From Calendula officinalis (Eukaryota > Streptophyta > Magnoliopsida > Asterales > Asteraceae): 64,000 nucleotides of DNA. This document shows positions 49,581 through 63,100 of the stretch, piece after piece. The stretch's first letter is position 1. Each line of letters starts with the position of its first letter. The notes under the pieces are model-generated. The model did no database searches, had not been told where the DNA came from, and saw only the letters and a program-made list of their open reading frames with translations. The translations under genes and the position numbers were made by a program. The DNA lies in assembly GCA_963853835.1 (NCBI GenBank), contig OY970829.1:28607764-28671763 (forward strand), read 5' to 3'.

Positions 49581-52500
49581 AAAAAAAAAAAAGGCCATTG
49601 AACCATTATAACCACTACATGCATGTCCATGACTCATATCGATGGCCCTTGAACCATTATAACTACTAGCCATGACCAATAGCCTATAGATATCCATTTT
49701 ACAAGTAATAGGTGTCCATAACCCATAACCATGGTCCTTGAACATTATAACCACTAGATGTCCATAACTGATATTGATGGCCCTTGAACCATTATAACTA
49801 CTAGCCATGACCAATAGCCTATAGATATCTATTTTACAAGTAATAGGTGTTTATAACCCATAACCATGGCCCTTGAACAATTATAACCACTAGATGTCTG
49901 TAACTGATACCGATGGCCCTTGAACCATTATAACTACTACCCATGACCTATATAGATATCTATTTTACAAGTAATAGGTGTCCATAACCCATAACCAAGG
50001 TCCTTGAACCATTATAACCACTAGATGTCCATAACTGATACTGATGGCCCTTGAACCATTATAACCACTAGCCATGACCAATAGCCTATAGAAATTCATT
50101 TTACAAGTAATAGGCGCCCATAACCCATAACCATGGTCCTTGAACCATTATAACCATTAGATGTCCATAACTGATACTGATGGCCCTTCAACTATTATAA
50201 CTACTAGCCATGGCCAATAGCGTATAGATATCCAATTTACAAGTAATAGGGGTCCATAACCCATAACAATGGTCCTTGAACCATTATAACCACTAGATGT
50301 CCATAATTCATACTTATGGCCCTTGAACCATTATAACTACTAGCCATGACCAATAGCCTATAGATATCCATTTTACAAGTAATAGGTGTCCGTAACCCAT
50401 AACCATGGCCCTTGAACCATTATAGCCACTAGATGTCCATAACTCATACTGATGGCCCTTGAACCATTATTACTACTAGCCATGACCAATAGCCTATAGA
50501 TATCCATTTTTAAAGTAATAGGTGTACTTAACCCATACCCATGGCCCTTGAACCATTATAACCACTACATGTCCATAACTCATATCAATGGCCCTTGAAC
50601 CATTATAACTACAAGCCATGACCAATAGCCTATAGATATGCATTTTACAAGTAATAGGTGTCCATAACCCATAACCAAGGCCATTGAACCATTATAACCA
50701 CTACATGTCCATTACTCATATCGATGGCCTTTGAACCATTATAACTACTAGCCATGACCAATAGCCTATAGATATCCATTTTAAAAGTAATAGGTGTCCA
50801 TTACCCATAACAATCGTCCCTGAACCATTATAACCACTAGATGTCCATAACTGATACCGATGGCCCTTGAACCATTATAACTACTAGCCATGTCCAATAG
50901 CCTACAGATATCTAGTTTACAAGTAATAGGTGTCCATAACCCATAACCATGGTTCTTGAACCATTATAACCACTAGATGTCCATAACTGATAGTGATGGC
51001 CCTTGAACCATTATAACTACTAGCCATGTCCAATAGCCTACACATATCCATTTTACAAGTAATAGGTGTCCATAACCCATAACCATGGTCCTTGAACCAT
51101 TATAACCACTAGATGTCCATAACTGATACTGATGGCCCTTGAACCATTATAACTACTAGCCACGACCAATAGCCTATAAATATACATTTTACAAGTAATA
51201 GGTGTCCATAACCTATAACCAAGGCCATTGAACCATTATAACCACTACATGTCAATAACTCATATCGATGGCCCTTGAACCATTATAACTACTAGCGATG
51301 TCCAATAGCCTACAGATATCCATTTTACAAGTAATAGGTGTCCATAACCCATAACCATGGTCCTTGAACCATTATAACCACTAGATGTCCATAACTGATA
51401 CTGATGGCCCTTGAACCATTATAACTACTAGCCATGACCAGTAGGCTATAGATATCCATTTTACAATTAATAGGTGTCCATAACCCATAACCAAGGCCAT
51501 TGAACCATTTTAACCACTAGATGTCCATAACTGATACTGATGGCCCTTGAACCATTATAACTACTAGCCACGACCAATAGCCTATAAATATACATTTTAC
51601 AAGTAATAGGTGTCCATAACCCATAAACAAGGCCATTGAACCATTATAACCACTACATGTCCATAACTCATATCGATGGCTCTTGAACCATTATAACTAC
51701 AAGCCATGACCAATAGCCTATAGATATCCATTTTAAAAGTAATAGGTGTCCATTACCCATAACAATCGTCCCTAAACCATTATAACCACTAGATGTCCAT
51801 AATTGATACTGATGGCCCTTGAACCATTATAACTACTAGCCATGACCAGTAGCCTATAGATATCCATTTTACAAGTAATAGGTGTCCATAACCCATAACC
51901 ATGGTTCTTGAATCATTATAACCACCAGACGTCCATAACTGATACTGATGGCCCATGAACCATTATAACTACTAGCCATGTCCAATAGCCTACAGATGTC
52001 CATTTTACAAGTATTACGTATCCATAACCCATAACCATGGTTCTTGAACCATTATAACCACTAGATGTCCATAACTGATACTGATGGCCCTTCAACCATA
52101 ATAACTACTAGCCATGACCAATAGCCTCTAGATATCCAATTTACAAGTAATAGGTGTCCATAATCCATAACCATGGATCTTGAACCATTATAACCAATAG
52201 ATGTCCATAACTGATACTGATGGCCCTTGAACCATTATAACAACTAGCCATGACCTATAGCCTATAGATATCCATTTTGTAAGTAATAGGTGTGCATAAC
52301 CCATAACCAAGGCCATTGAACCATTATAACCACTACATGCATGTCCATGACTCATATCGATGGCCCTTGAACGATTATAACTACTAGCCATGACCAATAG
52401 TCTATAGATATCCATTTTACAAGTAATAGGTGTCCATAACCCATAACCATGGTCCTTGAACATTATAACCACTAGATGTCCATAACTGATACTGATGGCC

Positions 52501-55500
52501 CTTGAACCATTATAACTACTAGCCATGACCAATAGCCTATAGATATCTATTTTACAAGTAATAGGTGTATATAACCCATAACCATGGCCCTTGAACAATT
52601 ATAACCACTAGATGTCTGTAACTGATACCGATGGCCCTTGAACCATTATAACTACTACCCATGACCTATATAGATATATTGTTTACAAGTAATAGGTGTC
52701 CATAACCCATAACCAAGGTCCTTGAACCGTTATAACCACTAGATGCCCATAACTGATACTGATGGTCCTTGAACCATTATAACTACTAGCCATGACCAAT
52801 AGCCTATAGAAATTCATTTTACAAGTAATAGGTGTCCATAACCCATAACCATGGTCCTTGAACCATTATAACCACTAGATGTCCATAACTGATACTGATC
52901 GCCCTTCAACTATTATAACTACTAGCCATGGCCAATAGCGTATAGATATCCAATTTACAAGTAATAGGTGTCCATAACCCATAACCATGGTCCTTGAACC
53001 ATTATAACCACTAGATGTCCATAATTGATACTGATGGCCCTTGAACCATTATAACTACTAGCCATGACCAATAGCCTATAGATATCCATTTTACAAGTAA
53101 TAGGTGTCCATAATCCATAACCATGGATCTTGAACCATTATAACCACTAGATGTCCATAACTGATACTGATGGCCCTTGAACCATTATAACAACTAGCCA
53201 TGTCCAATAGCCTACACATATCCATTTTACAAGTAATAGGTGTCCATAACCCATAACCATGGTCCTTGAACCATTATAACCACTAGATGTCCATAACTGA
53301 TACTGATGGCCCTTGAACCATTATAACTACTAGCCACGACCAATAGCCTATAAAAATACATTTTACAAGTAATAGGTTTCCATAACCCATAACCAAGGCC
53401 ATTGAACCATTATAACCACTACATGTCCATAACTCATATCGATGGCCCTTGAACCATTATAACTACTAGCGACGTCCAATAGCCTACAGATATCCATTTT
53501 ACAAGTAATAGGTGTCCATAACCCATAACCATGGTCCTTGAACCATTATAACCACTAGATGTCCATAACTGATACTGATGGCCCTTGAACCATTATAACT
53601 AATAGCCATGACCAGTAGGCTATAGATATCCATTTTACAATTAATAGGTGTCCATAACCCATAACCAAGGCCATTGAACCATTATAACCACTAGATGTCC
53701 ATAACTGATACTGATGGCCCTTGAACCATTATAACTACTAGCCACGACCAATAGCCTATAAATGTACATTTTACAAGTAATAGGTGTCCATAACCCATAA
53801 CCAAGGCCATTGAACCATTATAACCACTACATGTCCATAACTCATATCGATGGCCCTTGAACCATTATAACTACTAGCCATGACCAATAGCCTATAGATA
53901 TCCATTCTAAAAGTAATAGGTGTCCATTACCCATAACAATCGTCCCTAAACCATTATAACCACTAGATGTCCATAATTGATACTGATGGCCCTTCAACCA
54001 TTATAACTACTAGCCATGACCAGTAGCCTATAGATATCCATTTTACAAGTAATAGGTGTCCATAACCCATAACCATGGTTCTTGAATCATTATAACCACC
54101 AGACGTCCATAACTGATACTGATGGCCCATGAACCATTATAACTACTAGCCATGTCCAATAGCCTACAGATGTCCATTTTACAAGTATTACGTATCCATA
54201 ACCCATAACCATGGTTCTTGAACCATTATAACCACTAGATGTCCATAACTGATACTGACGGCCCTTCAACCGTAATAACTACTAGCCATGACCCCTCTAG
54301 ATATCCAATTTACAAGTAATAAGTGTCCATAATCCATAACCATGGATCTTGAACCATTATAACCACTAGATGTCCATAACTGATACTGATGGCCCTTGAA
54401 CCATTATAACAACTAGCCATGACCTATAGCCTATAGATATCCATTTTGTAAGTAATAGGTGTGCATAACCCATAACCAAGGCCATTGAACCATTATAACC
54501 ACTACATGCATGTCCATGACTCATATCGATGGCCCTTGAACCATTATAACTACTAGCCATGACCAATAGCCTATAGATATCCATTTTACAAGTAATAGGT
54601 GTCCATAACCCATAACCATGGTCCTTGAACATTATAACCACTAGATGTCCATAACTGATACCGATGGCCCTTGAACCATTATAACTACTAGCCATGACCA
54701 ATAGCCTATAGATATCTATGTTACAAGTAATAGGTGTATATAACCCATAACCATGGCCCTTGAACAATTATAACCACTAGATGTCTGTAACTGATACCGA
54801 TGGCCCTTGAACCATTATAACTACTACCCATGACCTATATAGATATATTTTTTACAAGTAATAGGTGTCCATAACCCATAACCAAGGTCCTTGAACCGTT
54901 ATAACCACTAGATGTCCATAACTGATACTGATGGCCCTTGAACCATTATAACTACTAGCCATGACCAATAGCCTATAGAAATTCATTTTAAAAGTAATAG
55001 GTGTCCATAACCCATAACCATGGTCCTTGAACCATTATAACCACTAGATGTCCATAACTGATACTGATGGCCCTTCAACTATTATAACTACTAGCCATGG
55101 CCAATAGCGTATAGATATCCAATTTACAAGTAATAGGTGTCCATAACCCATAACCATGGTCCTTGAACCATTATAACCACTAGATGTCCATAATTGATAC
55201 TGATGGCCCTTGAACCATTATAACTACTAGCCATGACCAATAGCCTATAGATATCCATTTTACAAGTAATAGGTGTCCGTAACCCATAACCATGGCCCTT
55301 GGACCATTATAGCCACTAGATGTCCATAACTCATACTGATGGCCCTTGAACCATTATTACTAATAGCCATGACCAATAGCCTATAGATATCCATTTTAAA
55401 AGTAATAGGTGTCCCTAACCCATACCCATGGCCCTTGAACCATTATAACCACTACATGTCCATAACTCATATCAATGGCCCTTGAACCATTATAACTACA

Positions 55501-57539
55501 AACCATGACCAATAGCCTATAGATACGCATTTTACAAGTAATAGGTGTCCATAACCCATAACCAAGGCCATTGAACCATTATAACCACTACATGTCCATA
55601 ACTCATATCGATGGCCCTTGAACCATTATAACTACTAGCCATGACCAATAGCCTATAGATATCCATTTTAAAAGTAATAGGTGTCCATTACCCATAACAA
55701 TTGTCACTGAACCATTATAACCACTAGATGTCCATAACTGATACTGATGGCCCTTCAACCATTATAACTTCTAGCCTTGACCAATAGCCTCTAGATATCC
55801 AATTTACAAGTAATAGGTGTCCATAATCCATAACCATGGATCTTGAACCATTATAACCACTAGATGTCCATAACTGATATTGATGGCCCTTGAACCATTA
55901 TAACAACTAGCCATGACCTATAGCCTATAGATATCCATTTTACAAGTAATAGGTGTGCATAACCCATAACCAAGGCCATTGAGCCATTATAACCACTACT
56001 TGCATGTCCATGACTCATATCGATGGCCCTTGAACCATTATAACTACTAGCCATGACCAATAGCCTATAGATATCCATTTTACAAGTAATAGGTGTCCAT
56101 AACCCATAACCATGGTCCTTGAACATTATAACCACTAGATGTCCATAACTGATACTGATGGCCCTTGAACCATTATAACTACTAGCCATGACCAATAGCC
56201 TATAGATATCTATTTTACAAGTAATAGGTGTATATAACCCATAACCATGGCCCTTGAACAATTATAACCACTAGATGTCTGTAACTGATACCGATGGCCC
56301 TTGAACCATTATAACTACTACCCATGACCTATATAGATATATTTTTTACAAGTAATAGGTGTCCATAACCCATAACCAAGGTCCTTGAACCGTTATAACC
56401 ACTAGATGTCCATAACTGATACTGATGGCCCTTGAACCATTATAACTACTAGCCATGACCAATAGCCTATAGAAATTCATTTTACAAGTAATAGGTGTCC
56501 ATAACCCATAACCATGGTCCTTGAACCATTAGAACCACTAGATGTCCATAACTGATACTGATGGCCCTTCAACTATTATAACTACTAGCCATGGCCAATA
56601 GCGTATAGATATCCAATTTACAAGTAATAGGTGTCCATAAGCCATAACCATGGTCCTTGAACCATTATAACCACTAGATGTCCATAATTGATACTGATGG
56701 CCCTTGAACCATTATAACTACTAGCCATGACCAATAGCCTATAGATATCCATTTTACAAGTAATAGGTGTCCGTAACCCATAACCATGGCCCTTGAACCA
56801 TTATAGCTACTAGATGTCCATAACTCATACTGATGGCCCTTGAACCATTATTACTACTAGCCATGACCAATAGCCTATAGGTATCCATTTTTAAAGTAAT
56901 AGGTGTCCCTAACCCATACCCATGGCCCTTGAACCATTATAACCACTACATGTCCATACCTCATATCAATGGCCCTTGAATCATTATAACTACAAACCAT
57001 GACCAATTGCCTATAGATATGCATTTTACAAGTAATAGGTGTCCATAACCCATAACCAAGGCCATTGAACCATTATAACCACTACATGTCCATAACTCAT
57101 ATCGATGGCCCTTGAACCATTATAACTACTAGCCATGACCAATAGCCTATAGATATCCATTTTAAAAGTAATAGGTGTCCATTACCCATAACAATTGTCA
57201 CTAAACCATTATAACCACTAGATGTTCATAACTGATACTGATGGCCCTTGAACCATTATAACTATTAGCCATCACCAATAGCCTATAGATATTCATTTTA
57301 CAAGTAATAGGTGTCCATAACCCATAACCATGTTCCTTGAACCATTATAACCACTAGATGTCCATAACTGATACTGATGGCCCTTCAACCATTATAACTA
57401 CTAGCCATGACTAATAGCCTCTAGATATCCAATTTACAAGTAATAGGTGTCCATAACCCATAACCACGGTTCTTGAACCATTATAACCACTAGATGTCCA
57501 TAACTAATACTGATGGCCCTTGAACCATTATAACTACTA

Positions 57540-58780
57540 GCCTTGACCAATAGCCTATAGATATCCATTTTACAAGTTAAAGGTGTCCATAACCCATAAC
57601 CATGGTTCTTGAACCATTATAACTACTAGATTTCCATAACTGACATTGATGGCCCTTGAACCATTATAACTACTACCCATGACCTATATAGATATCTACT
57701 TTACAAGTAATAGGTGTCCATAACCCATAACCATGGTTCTTGAACGATTATAGCCACTAGATGTCCATAACTGATACTGACGGCCCTTCAACCATTATAA
57801 CTACTAGCCATGACCAATAGCCTATAGATATCCATTTTACAAGTAATAGGTGTCCATAACCCATAACCATGGTTCTTGAACCATTATAACCACTAGATGT
57901 CCATAACTAATACTGATGGCCCTTGAACCATTATAACTACTAGCCATGACCAATAGCCTATAGATATCTATTTTACAAGTAATAGGTGTCCATAACCCAT
58001 AACCATGGTCCTTGAATCATTATAACCACTAGATGTCCTTAACTGATACTGATGGCCCATGAACCATTATAACTACTAGCCATGACCAATAGCCTATAGA
58101 TATCCATTTTTCAAGTAATAGGTGTCCATAACCCATACCCATGGTCCTTGAACCATTATAACCACTAGATGTCCATAACTGATATTGATTGCCCTTGAAC
58201 CATTATAACTACTAGCCATGACCAATAGCATATAGATATACATTTTATAAGTAATAGGTGTCCATAACCCATAACCATGGTTCTTGAACCATTATAACCA
58301 CTATATGTCCATAACTGATACTGATGGCCCTTGAACCATTATAACTACTAGCCTTGACCAATAACCTGTAGATATCCATTTTACAAGTTAAAGGTGTCCA
58401 TAACCCATAACCATGGTTCTTGAACCATTATAACTACTAGATTTCCATAACTGACATTGATGGCCCTTGAACCATTATAACTACTACCCATGACCTATAT
58501 AGATATCTATTTTACAAGTAATAGGTGTCCATAACCCATAAACATGGTTCTTGAACGATTATAGCCACTAGATGTCCATTACTGATACTGACGGCCCTTC
58601 AACCATTATAACTACTAGCCATGACCAATAGCCTATAGATATCCATTTTACAAGTAATAGGTGTCCATAACCCATAACCATGGTTCTTGAACCATTATAA
58701 CCACTAAATGTCCATAACTGATACTGATGGCCCTTGAACCATAATAACTACTAGCCATGACCAATACCCTATAGATATCC
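57540..58780. repeat. 811-bp tandem duplication in satellite B
   Basis: TACAAGTTAAAGGTG at 57,571 and 58,382, and the following ACTAGATTTCCATAACTGAC and 131-bp monomer, repeat at offset 811. That equals five 136-bp monomers plus one 131-bp monomer. The copies are also carried in the 5,020-bp duplicate. Confidence 0.85.
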
Positions 58781-58924
58781 ATTTGACAAGTAATAGGTGT
58801 CCATAAACCATAACCATGGTTCTTGAACGATTATAGCCACTAGATGTCCATAACTGATACTGATGGCCCTTCAACCATTATAACTACTAGCCATGACCAA
58901 TAGCCTATAGATATCCATTTTACA

Positions 58925-60119
58925 AGTAATAGGTGTCCATAACCCATAACCATGGTTCTTGAACCATTATAACCACTAGATGTCCATAACTGATACTGAT
59001 GGCCCTTGAACCATTATAACTACTAGCCATGACCAATAGCCTATAGATATCTATTTTACAAGTAATAAGTGTCCATAACCCATAACCATGGTTCTTGAAC
59101 CATTATAACCACTAGATGTCCATAACTGATACTGATGGCCCTTCAACCATTATAACTACTAGCCATGACCAATAGCCTCTAGATATCCAATTTACAAGTA
59201 ATAGGTGTCCATAACCCATAATCATGGTTCTTGAACCATTATAACCACTAGATGTCCATAACTAATACTGATGGCCCTTGAACCATTATAACTACTAGCC
59301 ATGACCAATAGCCTATAGATATCTATTTTACAAGTAATAGGTTTCCATAACCCATAACCCTGGTCCTTGAATCATTATAACCACTAGATGTCCATAACTA
59401 ATACTGATGGCCCATGAACCATTATAACTACTAGCCATGACCAATAGCCTATAGATATCCATTTTTCAAGTAATAGGTGTCCATAACCCATAACCATGGT
59501 CCTTGAACCATTATAACCACTAGATGTCCATAACTGATATTGATGGCCCTTGAACCATTATAACTACTAGCCATGACCAATAGCATATAGATATACATTT
59601 TATAAGTAATAGGTGTCCATAACCCATAACCATGGTTCTTGAACCATTATAACCACTAGATGTCCATAACTGATACTGATGGCCCTTGAACCATTATAAC
59701 TACTAGCCATGACCAATAGCCTATAGATATCTATTTTACAAGTAATAAGTGTCCATAACCCATAACCATGGTTCTTGAACCATTATAACCACTAGATGTC
59801 CATAACTGATACTGATGGCCCTTCAACCATTATAACTACTAGCCATGACCAATAGCCTCTAGATATCCAATTTACAAGTAATAGGTGTCCATAACCCATA
59901 ATCATGGTTCTTGAACCATTATAACCACTAGATGTCCATAACTAATACTGATGGCCCTTGAACCATTATAACTACTAGCCATGACCAATAGCCTATAGAT
60001 ATCTATTTTACAAGTAATAGGTTTCCATAACCCATAACCCTGGTCCTTGAATCATTATAACCACTAGATGTCCATAACTAATACTGATGGCCCATGAACC
60101 ATTATAACTACTAGCCATG
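58925..60119. repeat. 680-bp tandem duplication (5 monomers) in satellite B
   Basis: TATCTATTTTACAAGTAATAAG-type sequence, CCATAATCATGG and GGTTTCCATAACCC recur at an offset of 680 (59,041 to 59,721, and so on). The second copy ends at about 60,119, exactly where the second 5,020-bp copy begins (CTAGCCATGG). Confidence 0.85.
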
Positions 60120-63100
60120 GCCAATAGCGTATAGATATCCAATTTACAAGTAATAGGTGTCCATAACCCATAACCATGGTCCTTGAACCATTATAACCAC
60201 TAGATGTCCATAATTGATACTGATGGCCCTTGAACCATTATAACTACTAGCCATGACCAATAGCCTATAGATATCCATTTTACAAGTAATAGGTGTCCGT
60301 AACCCATAACCATGGCCCTTGGACCATTATAGCCACTAGATGTCCATAACTCATACTGATGGCCCTTGAACCATTATTACTAATAGCCATGACCAATAGC
60401 CTATAGATATCCATTTTAAAAGTAATAGGTGTCCCTAACCCATACCCATGGCCCTTGAACCATTATAACCACTACATGTCCATAACTCATATCAATGGCC
60501 CTTGAACCATTATAACTACAAACCATGACCAATAGCCTATAGATACGCATTTTACAAGTAATAGGTGTCCATAACCCATAACCAAGGCCATTGAACCATT
60601 ATAACCACTACATGTCCATAACTCATATCGATGGCCCTTGAACCATTATAACTACTAGCCATGACCAATAGCCTATAGATATCCATTTTAAAAGTAATAG
60701 GTGTCCATTACCCATAACAATTGTCACTGAACCATTATAACCACTAGATGTCCATAACTGATACTGATGGCCCTTCAACCATTATAACTTCTAGCCTTGA
60801 CCAATAGCCTCTAGATATCCAATTTACAAGTAATAGGTGTCCATAATCCATAACCATGGATCTTGAACCATTATAACCACTAGATGTCCATAACTGATAT
60901 TGATGGCCCTTGAACCATTATAACAACTAGCCATGACCTATAGCCTATAGATATCCATTTTGCAAGTAATAGGTGTGCATAACCCATAACCAAGGCCATT
61001 GAGCGATTATAACCACTACTTGCATGTCCATGACTCATATCGATGGCCCTTGAACCATTATAACTACTAGCCATGACCAATAGCCTATAGATATCCATTT
61101 TACAAGTAATAGGTGTCCATAACCCATAACCATGGTCCTTGAACATTATAACCACTAGATGTCCATAACTGATACTGATGGCCCTTGAACCATTATAACT
61201 ACTAGCCATGACCAATAGCCTATAGATATCTATTTTACAAGTAATAGGTGTATATAACCCATAACCATGGCCCTTGAACAATTATAACCACTAGATGTCT
61301 GTAACTGATACCGATGGCCCTTGAACCATTATAACTACTACCCATGACCTATATAGATATATTTTTTACAAGTAATAGGTGTCCATAACCCATAACCAAG
61401 GTCCTTGAACCGTTATAACCACTAGATGTCCATAACTGATACTGATGGCCCTTGAACCATTATAACTACTAGCCATGACCAATAGCCTATAGAAATTCAT
61501 TTTACAAGTAATAGGTGTCCATAACCCATAACCATGGTCCTTGAACCATTAGAACCACTAGATGTCCATAACTGATACTGATGGCCCTTCAACTATTATA
61601 ACTACTAGCCATGGCCAATAGCGTATAGATATCCAATTTACAAGTAATAGGTGTCCATAACCCATAACCATGGTCCTTGAACCATTATAACCACTAGATG
61701 TCCATAATTGATACTGATGGCCCTTGAACCATTATAACTACTAGCCATGACCAATAGCCTATAGATATCCATTTTACAAGTAATAGGTGTCCGTAACCCA
61801 TAACCATGGCCCTTGAACCATTATAGCTACTAGATGTCCATAACTCATACTGATGGCCCTTGAACCATTATTACTACTAGCCATGACCAATAGCCTATAG
61901 GTATCCATTTTTAAAGTAATAGGTGTCCCTAACCCATACCCATGGCCCTTGAACCATTATAACCACTACATGTCCATAACTCATATCAATGGCCCTTGAA
62001 CCATTATAACTACAAACCATGACCAATAGCCTATAGATATGCATTTTACAAGTAATAGGTGTCCATAACCCATAACCAAGGCCATTGAACCATTATAACC
62101 ACTACATGTCCATAACTCATATCGATGGCCCTTGAACCATTATAACTACTAGCCATGACCAATAACCTATAGATATCCATTTTAAAAGTAATAGGTGTCC
62201 ATTACCCATAACAATTGTCACTAAACCATTATAACCACTAGATGTTCATAACTGATACTGATGGCCCTTGAACCATTATAACTATTAGCCATCACCAATA
62301 GCCTATAGATATTCATTTTACAAGTAATAGGTGTCCATAACCCATAACCATGTTCCTTGAACCATTATAACCACTAGATGTCCATAACTGATACTGATGG
62401 CCCTTCAACCATTATAACTACTAGCCATGACTAATAGCCTCTAGATATCCAATTTACAAGTAATAGGTGTCCATAACCCATAACCACGGTTCTTGAACCA
62501 TTATAACCACTAGATGTCCATAACTAATACTGATGGCCCTTGAACCATTATAACTACTAGCCTTGACCAATAGCCTATAGATATCCATTTTACAAGTTAA
62601 AGGTGTCCATAACCCATAACCATGGTTCTTGAACCATTATAACTACTAGATTTCCATAACTGACATTGATGGCCCTTGAACCATTATAACTACTACCCAT
62701 GACCTATATAGATATCTACTTTACAAGTAATAGGTGTCCATAACCCATAACCATGGTTCTTGAACGATTATAGCCACTAGATGTCCATAACTGATACTGA
62801 CGGCCCTTCAACCATTATAACTACTAGCCATGACCAATAGCCTATAGATATCCATTTTACAAGTAATAGGTGTCCATAACCCATAACCATGGTTCTTGAA
62901 CCATTATAACCACTAGATGTCCATAACTAATACTGATGGCCCTTGAACCATTATAACTACTAGCCATGACCAATAGCCTATAGATATCTATTTTACAAGT
63001 AATAGGTGTCCATAACCCATAACCATGGTCCTTGAATCATTATAACCACTAGATGTCTTTAACTGATACTGATGGCCCATGAACCATTATAACTACTAGC

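Larger units (their letters stand above)
46353..49592 (+). mobile_element. LINE-2: 5'-truncated, degenerate L1-type element
   Basis: This second LINE is related to LINE-1 but clearly diverged in nucleotide sequence throughout. It lacks the 5' UTR, ORF1 and nearly all of the endonuclease. It begins at the codons for RISDH, equivalent to about 43,068 in LINE-1. It keeps the rest of ORF2, a 3' UTR with the conserved hairpins, and an A12 tail (49,581-49,592, of which two As may belong to the target). The flanks CATAACCCATAACCA and (AA)GGCCATTGAACC join directly into the uninterrupted satellite sequence seen near 52,300, so no target-site duplication of more than about 2 bp is present. Truncation is typical of incomplete reverse transcription. 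Confidence 0.94.
49593..61290. repeat. Right-arm higher-order repeat marked by a CATGCATGTCCATGAC monomer
   Basis: An insertion variant, CACTACATGCATGTCCATGAC-like, recurs at 49,617, 52,335, 54,504, 55,998 and 61,018 (the last two read ACTTGCATG). Spacings are 2,718, 2,169, 1,494 and 5,020. Each copy is followed by the same one-base deletion, CCTTGAACATTATAACC, about 120 bp on, and by a 131-bp monomer. Copies 2-5 are preceded by GTGTGCATAACCC. In the first copy LINE-2 interrupts at that point. Confidence 0.88.

Noticed and set aside
60880..61281. 133-codon minus-strand open frames in right-arm satellite B (also near 52,188, 54,366 and 55,860)
   Set aside because: They repeat with the HOR and span about three monomers before frame shift and stop. 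No domain or coding signal is seen.
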